From positions 1 to 64,000 of the forward strand of contig NZ_NJGE01000004.1 of the NCBI RefSeq assembly GCF_002777915.1: DNA of 64,000 bases, given 5' to 3'. The translations under genes were made by a program, and so were the position numbers. The stretch comes from Bartonella tribocorum. Its GTDB lineage: Bacteria > Pseudomonadota > Alphaproteobacteria > Rhizobiales > Rhizobiaceae. Positions 30,733-40,454 of this stretch are shown one piece after another. Within the stretch, counting starts at the first letter, position 1. The number at the start of each line of letters is the position of its first letter. The notes under the pieces are model-generated. The model did no database searches. It was not told the DNA's origin and saw nothing but the letters and a program-made list of their open reading frames with translations.

Positions 30733-33648
30733 TTAAACCTTACCAAGAATTTTTAACTCTCGCAAAGCAGCTGCATCACGAGCAGAGACATCAGGATAAG
30801 TCGGATCACTCCCAACATCTTGTGTATAACGCCATGATCGCGCACACTTTTCCCCCAATGCCTTTTCTGGATATACACCAACACCTTCAACATCATTCAA
30901 AGTAAAAGCATCGGAAGGCATTGTATCCTGCGTAATTGTGAGAGCACTGGTGATACAGATCTCCGCCATATCCACATTTTCGAGCGCCTCTCGTAAAACT
31001 GGATTGGAAATAAAAACAATAGGAGCCGCTTCTAACGAGGATCCAATACGCTTATCAGCGCGCTCAAGCTCTAAAGCACCTGTCACAACTTTACGGACCT
31101 GCCGAATTTTTTTCCAACGTTCAGCCAAAGGTTGGTTTTGCCATTCTGCTGGTACAGAGCGAAATTGTTCCAAATGTACCGACTGGCTTTCTGGATAACG
31201 CTCTAACCAAGCTTCTTCCATCGTAAAAGGCAACATCGGAGCAAGCCATGTCACCATTCGTTCAAAAATCTCACGAACAACCTGCAAAGAAGCTTTACGT
31301 TTTTGTGACGAAGGTGCATCGCAATAAAGAGAATCCTTACGAATATCAAAATAAAATGCTGATAATTCAATGATTGAAAAATCTAATAATGCACGCATAA
31401 TTTTTTTAAAATCAAATTCATCGTAGGCACGATTAACCAACTGATCCAGTTCAAAAAGCCGATGTAATATCAATTTTTCAAGATCTGGCAGTGCGCCATA
31501 AGATATTTCTTCTCCTTCATCATACGCTAAAGTTCCAAGCATCCAACGAATTGCATTGCGCAGTTTACGATATGAATCCACATTGGTCTGAAGAATTTTT
31601 TTACCTAAACGCTGATCTTCCCAATAATCAGTTGTCATGACCCAGAGACGAAAAATATCAGCACCAGATGTTTTAATGATCTCCTGTGGAACAACCGTAT
31701 TGCCTAAAGACTTAGACATTTTTTTACCATTCTCATCCAAAGTAAAACCGTGTGTAATCACTGTCTTATAGGGCGAGCAGGCACGCGTACCACAGCTTTC
31801 CAAAAGAGAAGACTGGAACCATCCACGATGTTGATCAGAGCCTTCAAAATAAACATCAGCAGGCCATTTCAAATCAGCCCGATCTTCTAACACAAAGCTA
31901 TGACTTGCTCCAGAATCAAACCAAACATCCAGAATATCATAAACCTGCACCCAAGGCTCATGTGCCCGCTCACCTAAAAAACGCTCACGCGCTCCTTCAG
32001 CAAACCATGCATCTGCCCCTTCTGCTTCAAAAGCCCGTAAAATACGCTCGTTCACGCCTTCATCTTTTAGAACAACACCATCCTCATTGGCAAAAATACA
32101 AATAGGCACCCCCCAAGAACGTTGACGAGAAAGTACCCAATCAGGACGATCTTCTATCATAGAAGCGAGGCGATTTTGTCCAGAAGATGGCACAAAACGC
32201 GTTTTTGAAACAGCTTCCAAAGCTCGACTGCGTAAAGTTGAACCATCCCCCAAATCTTTATCCATTGAAATAAACCATTGCGGTGTATTGCGAAAAATAA
32301 CCGGTTTTTTCGAACGCCAACTATGGGGATAGGAATGCTTTAAACGCCCGCGTGCAAACAATCGATTTGCTTTAATTAAAGCATTAATGACCTCTCTATT
32401 GGCATCACCCATTTTTCCATTATCATCAATAACACGCGCAGGTCCTCCTTCACGATCTGGCCCAAAACCCGGAACATCTTTCGTATAGAAACCCGCATCA
32501 TCAACAGGAAAAGGTATCGATGAATCAATCCCTGCTTGCTCTAATAAGGACTTATAATCATTCCAAATTTCAAAGTCCTCACGCCCATGGCTTGGTGCTG
32601 TATGGACAAAACCTGTACCCGCACTCTCTGTCACATGGTCACCCTCAAGCAGTGCAATTTTATAATTATATCCTCCAGCCAAACCTTTGAGTGGATGAGA
32701 AAGAACGAGTGTTTTCAATTCATCAGCAGAAATAACACGCAAACGTTTTAAAACAAGTTTGGCTTTTTCTGCACAACTCATTGCCAAAGCATCTGCAAAG
32801 AGAAGTTTTTCTCCCGCTTGAGGACCAAAATCATTTTCAGCACTTTCAACTTCGTAAAAACCATAAGAAATCTGGGAAGAATAACTCACTGCACGATTGC
32901 CTGGAATTGTCCATGGTGTTGTTGTCCAAATAACGACATAAGCACCATATAAATCATCAGAATTTGCTTCAAGAATAGGAAACTTAACCCAAATCATCTC
33001 TGATTCATGATCATGATATTCAATCTCAGCCTCTGCCAAAGCTGTACGCTCCACAACAGACCACATCACCGGCTTAGAACCACGATAAATCTGATCTGAC
33101 ATAGCAAATTTTATCAATTCACTCGCAATGCGTGCTTCTGCACGAAAAGCCATTGTGGTGTAAGGTGTGTTAAAATCTCCCACGACACCAAGGCGTTTAA
33201 ATTCTTCACTTTGAACGCCCACCCAATGCTGTGCAAATTCACGACATTCTTGACGAAACTCGTTAAGAGGGACTTCGTCCTTATTTTTTCCTTGTGCGCG
33301 ATACTTCTCTTCAATTTTCCATTCAATTGGAAGCCCATGGCAATCCCAACCAGGAACATAATTTGCATTAAAACCGCGCATTTGGAATGAACGGACAACC
33401 ACATCCTTTAGAACTTTATTTAAAGCATGCCCGATATGAATATGACCATTTGCATAAGGTGGACCATCATGAAGAATATAAAATGGACGATCTTTTGCTT
33501 GTTGACGCAATTGCGCATAAAGTTCCATATTTTCCCAACGTGCTATCAATTCAAGCTCTTTTTGCGGAAGCCCCGCACGCATAGGAAAATTTGTTTGTGG
33601 GAGATAAAGAGTTTTTGAATAATCTATTGTTTCATTTTTCACAGTCAT
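30733..33648 (-). CDS. ileS: Isoleucyl-tRNA synthetase
   Basis: A 971-residue class I aminoacyl-tRNA synthetase that charges tRNA-Ile in the cytoplasm. The HIGH motif is at residues 71-74 ([10 protein letters not shown]) and KMSKS at about 640 ([12 protein letters not shown]). The editing-domain insertion with [18 protein letters not shown] is intact. The length is normal. It is flanked downstream by the lipoprotein gene. Confidence 0.97.
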   Translation of the reverse strand: MTVKNETIDYSKTLYLPQTNFPMRAGLPQKELELIARWENMELYAQLRQQAKDRPFYILHDGPPYANGHIHIGHALNKVLKDVVVRSFQMRGFNANYVPGWDCHGLPIEWKIEEKYRAQGKNKDEVPLNEFRQECREFAQHWVGVQSEEFKRLGVVGDFNTPYTTMAFRAEARIASELIKFAMSDQIYRGSKPVMWSVVERTALAEAEIEYHDHESEMIWVKFPILEANSDDLYGAYVVIWTTTPWTIPGNRAVSYSSQISYGFYEVESAENDFGPQAGEKLLFADALAMSCAEKAKLVLKRLRVISADELKTLVLSHPLKGLAGGYNYKIALLEGDHVTESAGTGFVHTAPSHGREDFEIWNDYKSLLEQAGIDSSIPFPVDDAGFYTKDVPGFGPDREGGPARVIDDNGKMGDANREVINALIKANRLFARGRLKHSYPHSWRSKKPVIFRNTPQWFISMDKDLGDGSTLRSRALEAVSKTRFVPSSGQNRLASMIEDRPDWVLSRQRSWGVPICIFANEDGVVLKDEGVNERILRAFEAEGADAWFAEGARERFLGERAHEPWVQVYDILDVWFDSGASHSFVLEDRADLKWPADVYFEGSDQHRGWFQSSLLESCGTRACSPYKTVITHGFTLDENGKKMSKSLGNTVVPQEIIKTSGADIFRLWVMTTDYWEDQRLGKKILQTNVDSYRKLRNAIRWMLGTLAYDEGEEISYGALPDLEKLILHRLFELDQLVNRAYDEFDFKKIMRALLDFSIIELSAFYFDIRKDSLYCDAPSSQKRKASLQVVREIFERMVTWLAPMLPFTMEEAWLERYPESQSVHLEQFRSVPAEWQNQPLAERWKKIRQVRKVVTGALELERADKRIGSSLEAAPIVFISNPVLREALENVDMAEICITSALTITQDTMPSDAFTLNDVEGVGVYPEKALGEKCARSWRYTQDVGSDPTYPDVSARDAAALRELKILGKV

Positions 33649-33849
33649 TGTGAAATATTCCTGTCCACTTTTACGATTTCATTTTTGCATAACTTCCCTG
33701 AACCCTGCAACTCTGGTTTTTATCTATAAGGAAAGCCGAGCTTATCATTCGTATTAAGCAGCGATCAAGAAAATATATCATCACACTCTACGGGCTTTAT
33801 CATGAAATTTACAAGAAAAGAAACAAAAAAATGATCTTAAAAAAATAAA
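33649..33849. other. Intergenic region upstream of ileS
   Basis: Short AT-rich region between ileS (transcribed leftward) and the hbp terminator. It should hold the ileS promoter. Confidence 0.4.
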
Positions 33850-33870
33850 GGCTCCACTGCTAGTGGAGCC
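33850..33870 (-). terminator. Rho-independent terminator of large hbp gene
   Basis: A perfect nine-base stem, GGCTCCACT/AGTGGAGCC, with a three-base loop. On the minus strand it is followed by TTTATTTTTT. It lies 26 bases past the stop of the 33897 gene. Confidence 0.85.
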
Positions 33871-33896
33871 TCTTAGAAAATTACTCTTAAAATAAA

Positions 33897-35495
33897 TTAG
33901 AATTTATAAGCGACACCAACACGGAAATCATTGGTTTTGTAGTTAACTTCAAGTTTTTCTTTTGCAAATTTCTTTTTACCAAAATCGGAATAACGATATT
34001 CTGCGCGCACAATCACATTATCCAACACAGCAAAATCAACGCCACCGCCAACAGTATAACCAATCATGGTTTTTGTTTCATCAGTTAAGTTCTTAGAAAA
34101 AACGACACTTCCATCCTCACCCTTAACAGATATTGATACAGTGTCTTGGAACTGCCCATAAGCAATACCACCAGCAAGATAAGGCATAAAGCGATCAGCA
34201 GAAAAACCAACACGTACCCGTGTAGCCCCACCCCAATTTTGTTTGAAAGTATGATTTAAAGTTTCAACTTCATCCTCTTGATCAAGACCAAATTCAGAAG
34301 CCATTCTTTTCATTTGTTCTATACCATATACACTGGAATTGTCCTTATCCGCCGCTTGTGTACTCTGTGCTCCATGAGAATGAGAACCATGTGGATTAGT
34401 ACCACGCCCATGAGCACCAGAGCCATGTCCACCTGCATGAGATGTACCATGCTGATTAGAATGTCCACTACCATGGGCACTATGATGACCTCCATGCTGG
34501 GCTCCGCTTGTTCCATTGGAAGCTTTTGTCGCTGGTTCAGATGAGGCTGATCTCGCGAGTACGAGTGGCGCGCTCGGTATTGTTCTTTCTGCTAATGACG
34601 ATCCCGATGTAGCTGCATTTGCTGCTGGTTGGCTTGTTTCTGATCTTGTTGATGAAGCAGAGGATGTCGTTTTTTCTGCAACCGTTTTTGTAGACGCTAA
34701 TCCTGCATATGCGTTTGCTCCACTTGATCCTACTCCTGATGGTTGCTTTCCTGAGTTTGCTTCTGTGGTAGAGGACACTGATTTAGGTGCAGGCGGCTTT
34801 AATCCATTTGTTGTTGATTGATCTGATCGCCCTTGTACTTGTTGAACTGAACTTCCTGATCTAACTTGCGCTTGATTGGATTGTGTTGCTGCACCTCCTG
34901 CCGATGTAGCTCCTGTCCCTGCCGCTGATGAAGCTCCTGTACCTCCCGCTGGTGTAGCTCCTGCACCTGATGCTGCTGGAGTTCCTGCACCTGATGCTGG
35001 AGTTCCAGTACCTGCTGATGAAGTTCCTTGTGTGCTTGGTTGTGGGGTTGGAAGAGTTGGTGTTTCTGCTGATCTACGGGATCTTCCCACTGCACTTTCT
35101 ACTGTAATGTTATCAGCTGCACCTATAGTGATAGTCTTTGTGTGTTTTTTCCCAGACAACATTAAATCCGTATCGACACCAAAAATAAAGCTGTCACCGA
35201 GATCAATATTAGACCCTGCATAAAAACCACCTGCAAAACCTGAAAGTTTAGGAGAGAACTCTTTATCCAATGGGACACTCTTTTCTTGACCAACAAGAGC
35301 CAAATCAGCCTTGCTCGAAAAGCCCCCAGCCTGTACTCCTAAATAAAGACCGGTCCACGAAAAAGTAGGCGCAACAACGGCAGAAGAAGAAGTCGTTGAT
35401 GCTGGCTGATGAGGAATCAGCACATCAGCAGCTAGCGCTGTAGACGCTGAAATTAAAGAAAAAATAGACGCTGTTATTAAACGTTTTGTGTTCAT
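33897..35495 (-). CDS. Hemin-binding outer-membrane protein (Hbp/Omp31 family) with large His-rich insertion
   Basis: A 532-residue relative of the Bartonella hemin-binding proteins, beta-barrel outer-membrane proteins of the Omp31/Omp25 type. A signal peptide (about 1-22, ending ALA) is followed by SWTGLYLG and the end GVAYKF, typical of the family. Normal members are about 280 residues. This one carries an extra block at about residues 136-410, rich in Ala, Gly, Ser, Thr and Gln. Within it residues 334-374 hold 12 histidines in Gly/Ser spacing (such as HGGHHSAHG). The block sits where an external loop is expected. GGAGAGG precedes the ATG at 35495. The insertion is simple-sequence-like and probably variable. 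Confidence 0.88.
   Translation of the reverse strand: MNTKRLITASIFSLISASTALAADVLIPHQPASTTSSSAVVAPTFSWTGLYLGVQAGGFSSKADLALVGQEKSVPLDKEFSPKLSGFAGGFYAGSNIDLGDSFIFGVDTDLMLSGKKHTKTITIGAADNITVESAVGRSRRSAETPTLPTPQPSTQGTSSAGTGTPASGAGTPAASGAGATPAGGTGASSAAGTGATSAGGAATQSNQAQVRSGSSVQQVQGRSDQSTTNGLKPPAPKSVSSTTEANSGKQPSGVGSSGANAYAGLASTKTVAEKTTSSASSTRSETSQPAANAATSGSSLAERTIPSAPLVLARSASSEPATKASNGTSGAQHGGHHSAHGSGHSNQHGTSHAGGHGSGAHGRGTNPHGSHSHGAQSTQAADKDNSSVYGIEQMKRMASEFGLDQEDEVETLNHTFKQNWGGATRVRVGFSADRFMPYLAGGIAYGQFQDTVSISVKGEDGSVVFSKNLTDETKTMIGYTVGGGVDFAVLDNVIVRAEYRYSDFGKKKFAKEKLEVNYKTNDFRVGVAYKF
34266..35090 (-). repeat. Low-complexity insertion coding for Ala/Gly/Thr/Ser tract and His-rich core
   Basis: Imperfect tandem codon repeats (units such as GGTGCTACTCCTGC on the coding strand) encode repeated AGTGTPASGAG-like peptides at about 34880-35040. 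A separate stretch at 34374-34496 encodes the His-rich core. The reading frame is maintained throughout. Confidence 0.75.
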
Positions 35496-35550
35496 AAAAC
35501 CTCTCCAAATATCCAAAATGAGATGTATATAGAGCATCTTTTTTGAAAGA

Positions 35551-35575
35551 TCTGTAGCAAAAATGACACACTCAC
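35551..35575 (-). promoter_or_regulatory. Conserved hbp upstream box (copy at 35495 gene)
   Basis: Read on the minus strand as GTGTCATTTTTGCTACAGA. Nearly the same string lies upstream of the other three intact hbp genes at similar distance from the ATG. A CTATAT -10 candidate follows 19 bases after CTACAG. A promoter box bound by Irr (H-box) is reported for Bartonella hbp genes; this may be it, but I could not verify the identity. Confidence 0.6.
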
Positions 35576-35727
35576 AAAAAAATAAAGAAATTGTGAAAAT
35601 AAGGCTTCTTAACTATTTAAGATCGCATCCAATAAAAATTTATCAACGACATCATACTAAAATTATGTGCCTTAAAATTGGATTCATTTTCATTAAATTT
35701 TTCTATGTCTGTTAAGGGTAATATTCT

Positions 35728-35837
35728 TTAGAAATTTCTTTTTACCTAAATCTAAATAACGGTATTCTGCATGCAACAGAACATTGTCTGTCATTGAAAA
35801 TTAATGCCTGCAGAAGCTATGAAACCAATCATTGCCT
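35728..35837 (-). pseudogene. Decayed hbp 3'-end fragment
   Basis: On the minus strand, with frameshifts corrected, it reads MIGFIASAGINF, then MTDNVLLHAEYRYLDLGKKK. This matches the C-terminal strands of the intact hbp genes (MTDNVLLRAEYRYSDFGKKK). No upstream coding part is left. It lies between the 33897 and 36847 hbp genes. Confidence 0.7.
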
Positions 35838-36014
35838 TTTTTAAAACTCTGCATTCTCAGAGTTTTAAAAATCAAACATTCGCACTTTTAGATTCTTTGC
35901 ATAAATATTCCTATCCTACCACATTATTTTGACGTATAAGGGCAATTTTTTGTTTTATATGTTTAATAAAAAAACTAATGCTGTCGGGTTTTCTCATTTG
36001 AAACCTGTTCTAGG
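35838..36014. other. Intergenic region between hbp fragment and integrase remnant
   Basis: AT-rich, with no gene seen. Confidence 0.4.
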
Positions 36015-36310
36015 TTGAAGCAATCAAAACCATATTTTTTGTATGTCACAAATGGGATGAGCATATGAATAAAACATTAAAGAAAGAATTAGATACTTCT
36101 CATGAACGCTCTTAAATCCAAGGTGTCTGTCCACAACATTGCTGGCTAACAAAGTGTGTAATATTGCCAGCTCACTCTTTTTTATTAAGTGTAAAGGTAA
36201 TGGTGCTTAAGAGATTTTATATATTTCATAGGAAATTTGCCTCTACACCATTCACAAACGCAGTCCCGAAATGGGAAAAAATATTGAGAAATGTATCTTA
36301 AACTAAGCGT
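36015..36310 (+). pseudogene. Decayed P4-type integrase remnant
   Basis: It opens ATGAATAAAACATTAAAGAAAG, then has CTTCTCATGAACGCTCTTAA, AACAAAGTGTGTAATATTGCC and, in frame, YTIHKRSPEMG (around 36247-36280). Order and wording match the copies at 29.8, 42.8 and 61.6 kb. Multiple stops. Confidence 0.6.
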
Positions 36311-36786
36311 CTGAATATACAATAACAACTATATTCCGTCTTGCATAAGGGAGTATAATCCCATTAAAAGAAACGCAATAAACAAAAAAACAAGACAATG
36401 CGTCATGTTTATTATTTAAAGGACATTGTTCTAAATACTTTTAAAAGCTGCAAAGCCTAATTAACAGAAGATAGTAAGGTTGGAAACTAATTTCTATTTT
36501 TACAACTTTATATTCTTCTCCAATGAGAGAATGTATTTTTCTTTCAGACATTACTCCAACAGATATACGTAATACGATCGCTCGCACTTGGCTTATAAAA
36601 GAAAAATGAAGTTGATCACTGATTATGATCTTTTCTTAATTTCTGAGATTAGTAGAATAATATTAACGATATAAGATATTATAGTCGTTATAAAACCGAT
36701 TATAATATCTATTTGTATTCCATAATACAAAATACTATAATGAGACAAAAGGGTTTAAGAAAGATAAAATGGAGCGCTAATAAACT
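36311..36786. other. Gap inside the hbp region
   Basis: AT-rich, with no intact frame or recognised motif. Confidence 0.4.
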
Positions 36787-36811
36787 AAAAGCCTCGTTAA
36801 ACGAGGCTTTT
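36787..36811 (-). terminator. Terminator of hbp gene at 36847
   Basis: Stem GCCTCGT/ACGAGGC (36791-36807, loop TAA) flanked by AAAA/TTTT, which extends the stem or gives the U-tract on the minus strand. Confidence 0.8.
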
Positions 36812-36846
36812 ATACTTTTTGTACTTATAATTTCAGTTTTATGAAA

Positions 36847-37731
36847 TTAGAATTTGTATGCAACACCAACACGGAAGTCATTGGTTTTGTAGTTGAATTC
36901 ACGTGTATCGTTTGCGAATTTCTTTTTACCAAAATCAGAGTAACGGTATTCTGCACGCAACAAAACATTATCTGTCATTGCAAAGTCAACACCACCACCA
37001 ACAGTGAAACCAACCATTGTTTTGGTGTCATCGGCCCAAGTACCACCCGTCAAATCTATGTTTTGCTTATTTCCTATTGGTGGATTTTCACCCCCTTCGT
37101 CTTTCTGTTCAACTTTAGCTCTCTCTCCTTTTCCTGCAACGGATTGAACACCTTGTACTTGTGCATAAGCAATACCACCAGCAACATAAGGCATAATGCG
37201 GTCAACAGCAGAAAAACCAATACGAACGCGTGTAGCACCAGACCATTTTTCTTTGTAATTGTGTGTTTCCGTTACCTTATCACCCTTTACAAATTCTTGG
37301 GGACCTTTTAGTTCAACCTTAGCTTTTTTAAGGGCAGTATTAAAATCTGTTGCTTGACCATCAGTCAGTATCAATTCACGGGCTGTTTTTGATTCTTCGC
37401 GGCCTGCCCAAATAGCATCGGTTTCAACACCGAGAATGAGGCCATTTCCGAGGTCCACGTTAGACCCTGCATAAACACCACCCATAAAACCAGAAGGATT
37501 AGGTGTGTTATCTTTTTTGAAAAGCTTTTTGTCTTCTCCTGGAATAGTTACTTTAGTTTTACTGGAAAAGTTTCCAACTTGACCACCAATATAAAAACCT
37601 GTCCAAGAAAATGAAGGGGCAGCGATAACTGCTGGAGCTGTTTCATGAGGAATGATAACATCAGCAGCTTGTGCCGCAGAAGCCGAAATTAAAGCGACAA
37701 CAGAAGTCGCTATTAACGATTTTGTATTCAT
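36847..37731 (-). CDS. Hemin-binding outer-membrane protein (Hbp family)
   Basis: A 294-residue Omp31-like beta-barrel with signal peptide (cut near AQA, residue 22), SWTGFYIGGQVGNFSSK, mid-barrel GATRVRIGFSAVDR and C-terminal AEYRYSDFGKKKF then GVAYKF ending in Phe, as outer-membrane insertion requires. Family members bind hemin at the surface and adhere to host matrix. Start follows AGGAGCAAA. It has its own box and terminator, so it is probably monocistronic. Confidence 0.92.
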   Translation of the reverse strand: MNTKSLIATSVVALISASAAQAADVIIPHETAPAVIAAPSFSWTGFYIGGQVGNFSSKTKVTIPGEDKKLFKKDNTPNPSGFMGGVYAGSNVDLGNGLILGVETDAIWAGREESKTARELILTDGQATDFNTALKKAKVELKGPQEFVKGDKVTETHNYKEKWSGATRVRIGFSAVDRIMPYVAGGIAYAQVQGVQSVAGKGERAKVEQKDEGGENPPIGNKQNIDLTGGTWADDTKTMVGFTVGGGVDFAMTDNVLLRAEYRYSDFGKKKFANDTREFNYKTNDFRVGVAYKF

Positions 37732-37783
37732 AATTTTGCTCCTAAATTAACTGTAAATGATCTTATAAGGCTATAGAGTAAAA

Positions 37784-37805
37784 AGCTGTAGTGAAAATGT
37801 CACAA
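37784..37805 (-). promoter_or_regulatory. Conserved hbp upstream box (copy at 37731 gene)
   Basis: Minus strand reads GTGACATTTTCACTACAGCT, the same box as upstream of the other hbp genes with two or three changes. A TATAAG -10 candidate lies 18 bases after CTACAG. Confidence 0.55.
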
Positions 37806-37918
37806 TTATAAATAAAAAGCCCATAAAACAGCGGTTTTGTCAAAGATAAAAACTTCTTGGAAATTTAATTTTTTATTAATACTTTGTATTCATAATTGGT
37901 CTTTTGACAAAATCAGCG

Positions 37919-38100
37919 CTTGTAAGAGATCTCAACATGAAAATCATTGTTTTGCAGCATAGTTTAAGATGGTCTTTTGCAAATTGCTTCTTACCAAAAC
38001 CTGAGTGATGGTATTGTGTATGCAACAAAACATTGTCTGTCATTGCAAAGTCAACACAATCACCTATATTGTGTAACAAACTGTTATCATCGTTTTAGTG
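37919..38100 (-). pseudogene. Decayed hbp 3'-end fragment
   Basis: Minus strand reads VDFAMTDNVLLHTQYHHSGF then GKKQFAKDHLK, clearly the last barrel strands of an hbp gene, followed by KTMIFM where intact copies have KTNDFR. No signal peptide or 5' half is present. It lies between two intact hbp genes. Confidence 0.85.
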
Positions 38101-38300
38101 GTTCATATTCCGCCTTAAAAAACAGTATAGGCTAACCCTACCTAAAAATATTCCTGTAACTTATGTCAAAGCGACTCCTATGTTGAGGTAACTCTAGAGG
38201 CAAGGCTCTACTCAAGGATATTCATCTCACATACACACCTCATGTGGGAATTACATGCGCTTACCGCCCTCAATGGTAAAGCTTTTCAATATAATAAGAA

Positions 38301-38321
38301 AAGGCCTCGTAACGAGGCCTT
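38301..38321 (-). terminator. Terminator of hbp gene at 38358
   Basis: Stem AAGGCCTCG/CGAGGCCTT with a three-base loop; TTTTCTTATT follows on the minus strand. Confidence 0.8.
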
Positions 38322-38357
38322 GGTATTTTTTGTGTATCTAATTTTATTTATATGAAA

Positions 38358-39191
38358 TTAGAATTTGTATGCAACACCAACACGGAAGTCATTGGTTTTA
38401 TAAGATATTTTATTGCCGTCCTTTACAAATGCTTTTTTACCGTAGTCTGAGTAACGGTATTCTGCACGCAACAGAACATTGTCTGTCATTGCAAAGTCAA
38501 TACCACCACCAATGGTGAAACCAACCATCGTTTTTGACTTATCAGACAATTTAGCAGAAGCGATTTCGGCACCACCAGCTTCAACCGCCTTAAGAGTATC
38601 AACCACCTGCAGCTGCGTATAAGCAATACCACCAGCAACATAAGGCATAATACGGTCAACCGCTGCAAAGCCAATGCGAACGCGTGTAGCACCAGACCAC
38701 TTCTCTTTAATAGAGGAACTCTCTATACGCTTGTCAGTTGCCTTAATATCCGAAATATGTTTTCCTGTAGCTTCCGTAGCTTTAGCTGTTGTCAGCTCAG
38801 TTTTGAAGTCTGCAACGCCATTTTCCCCAATGACCGCTGAAGACGTTTTTGATTCTTCACGGTCTGCCCAAACTGCATCGGTTTCAACACCTAGAATGAT
38901 GCCATTGCCAAGATCTACGTTGGAACCTACATAAATACCACCCATGAAACCGGAAGGCTTAAATGCGGAATCTTTATCTGTAATTTTCTTTTTTGTTTCT
39001 GAGTCATATACATCAACTTTACCTGAAAAGTTTCCAACTTGACCACCGATGTAAAAACCTGTCCAAGAAAATGAAGGGGCAGATATAACTGCTGGGGCTG
39101 TTTCATGAGGGACAATAACATCAGCAGCTTGTGCCGCAGAAGCTGCTGCCATAGCGATAACAGAAGTTGTTACTAAAGATTTTATATTCAT
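38358..39191 (-). CDS. Hemin-binding outer-membrane protein (Hbp family)
   Basis: A 277-residue Omp31-like barrel with signal peptide (AQA near residue 22), SWTGFYIGGQVGNFSGK and GVAYKF end. The first part is nearly identical to the 36847 protein while the mid loops differ. The ATG at 39191 was chosen because AGGAGCAAAG precedes it and it aligns with the other family starts; an in-frame ATG ten codons upstream is less likely. Confidence 0.92.
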   Translation of the reverse strand: MNIKSLVTTSVIAMAAASAAQAADVIVPHETAPAVISAPSFSWTGFYIGGQVGNFSGKVDVYDSETKKKITDKDSAFKPSGFMGGIYVGSNVDLGNGIILGVETDAVWADREESKTSSAVIGENGVADFKTELTTAKATEATGKHISDIKATDKRIESSSIKEKWSGATRVRIGFAAVDRIMPYVAGGIAYTQLQVVDTLKAVEAGGAEIASAKLSDKSKTMVGFTIGGGIDFAMTDNVLLRAEYRYSDYGKKAFVKDGNKISYKTNDFRVGVAYKF

Positions 39192-39246
39192 AAACTTTGC
39201 TCCTAATTTATTTATGAACACAGTGCTACAAGATTACACGGAGAAA

Positions 39247-39272
39247 AGCTGTAGTAAAAATGACACAGTCAC
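39247..39272 (-). promoter_or_regulatory. Conserved hbp upstream box (copy at 39191 gene)
   Basis: Minus strand reads GTGTCATTTTTACTACAGCT. The spacing to the ATG is similar to the other copies. Confidence 0.55.
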
Positions 39273-39480
39273 AGGAAACGGAGAGCTTGCCGAAAATAAA
39301 ATTGCTTCATAACTTCATTTTATACGAGAAACTACAAATTACATATGTAAATAACTTATTGATTTTAAATGAAATTGTTATTTATTGTTTTATGATTTCT
39401 TTTTAAGAAAATCTTAATAATATTTTTTTACGTCTACTATAAATGTGGAATGTGTGATAATATAGCAACAGAAAATGACA

Positions 39481-39505
39481 GAAGCTCTATCAAAGATAGA
39501 GCTTC
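39481..39505 (-). terminator. Terminator of hbp gene at 39529
   Basis: Perfect 11-base stem GAAGCTCTATC/GATAGAGCTTC with loop AAA, 24 bases past the stop. Confidence 0.8.
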
Positions 39506-39528
39506 TTCATTATTTAACTTACTTGCTA

Positions 39529-40362
39529 TTAAAATTTGTAAGCAACACCAACACGGAAATCATTGGTTTTGTAAGAAGTCTCATATTTATCATTTGAGAA
39601 TTTCTTTTTACCAAAATCGGAGTAACGATATTCCGCACGGACAATAATATTATTGGTCATTGCTAAATCAGCCCCCACACCAAGGGTGTAGCCAACAAGG
39701 GTCTTTGTTTCATCAGACAGAGTACCAGAAGCGATGACTTTGTCTGAATCTTTTCCTGCTATTGAAATCGATGCTATATCTTGAAGCTGTGTATAGGCAA
39801 TACCACCAGCAACATAAGGCATAATGCGTTCAGCAGCAAAACCAATACGTACACGTGTTGCACCAGCCCACTTTTCTTTAAAAGTAAAACTGTTTGTTCG
39901 TTTAGCACCTTCTTTGAGTGCATCTTTACCGATATTAATTGAAGCGTCTTTTAAGAGCTTGTTAACATAATCGATGTGCTCTGGGGCAATGACATACGTT
40001 TTTCCTGTCTTTGTGTCATCCTTATTAGACCACATGATATCTGTATCAACACCTAAAATAAGGCCATTGCCAAGATCAATATTAGAACCTGCGTAAAGCC
40101 CACCCATAAAACCAGATAATTTTGGCAAATAATCATCACTTACTGGAACCTTTTGTCCTTTAGCGAGAATATCCATCTTCGTTTTACCCGAAAAACCACC
40201 AATCTGCCCACCAAAGTAGAAACCTGTCCAAGAAAAAGTTGGGGCAACAATAACGGGAGCAACAGGTGTTGGACTCGGGGGAACAATAACATCTGCTGCC
40301 TGCGCTGCTGAAACTGAAACAAAAGCGAAAGCAGAAGCTGTTATTAACCATTTCATATTCAT
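39529..40362 (-). CDS. Hemin-binding outer-membrane protein (Hbp family)
   Basis: A 277-residue Omp31-like barrel. Signal peptide ends AQA; SWTGFYFGGQIGGFSGK, GLILGVDTDIMWSNKDDTKTG, GATRVRIGFAAERI and the C-terminal AEYRYSDFGKKKF are present. Its N-terminal third is closer to the 33897 protein (GGFSGK, PKLSGF) than to the two middle copies, suggesting two sub-lineages. GGAG precedes the ATG. Confidence 0.92.
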   Translation of the reverse strand: MNMKWLITASAFAFVSVSAAQAADVIVPPSPTPVAPVIVAPTFSWTGFYFGGQIGGFSGKTKMDILAKGQKVPVSDDYLPKLSGFMGGLYAGSNIDLGNGLILGVDTDIMWSNKDDTKTGKTYVIAPEHIDYVNKLLKDASINIGKDALKEGAKRTNSFTFKEKWAGATRVRIGFAAERIMPYVAGGIAYTQLQDIASISIAGKDSDKVIASGTLSDETKTLVGYTLGVGADLAMTNNIIVRAEYRYSDFGKKKFSNDKYETSYKTNDFRVGVAYKF

Positions 40363-40429
40363 ATTTTTTCTCCATAGCTGAAATATTTATTTGAACACGT
40401 CATGTCATATAGAGCCGTAAATCCAGATA

Positions 40430-40454
40430 TCTGTAGCAAAAATGATACACTCAT
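40430..40454 (-). promoter_or_regulatory. Conserved hbp upstream box (copy at 40362 gene)
   Basis: Minus strand reads GTATCATTTTTGCTACAGA, with a CTATAT -10 candidate 18 bases after CTACAG. Confidence 0.55.

Noticed and set aside
34278-34544. Met/Thr/Ser-rich + strand frame inside the His-rich region
   Set aside because: Antisense product of the His/Gly codons (ATG from CAT); no independent support.
34876-35223. Open + strand frame of about 115 codons antisense to the large hbp gene
   Set aside because: It is the mirror of the Ala/Gly/Thr-rich coding repeat; low-complexity codons leave other frames open. No ribosome site or family motif.
36841-37311. 156-codon + strand frame opposite an hbp gene
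   Set aside because: Opposite an intact outer-membrane protein gene; Cys/Asn/Thr-rich reading with no recognisable domain.
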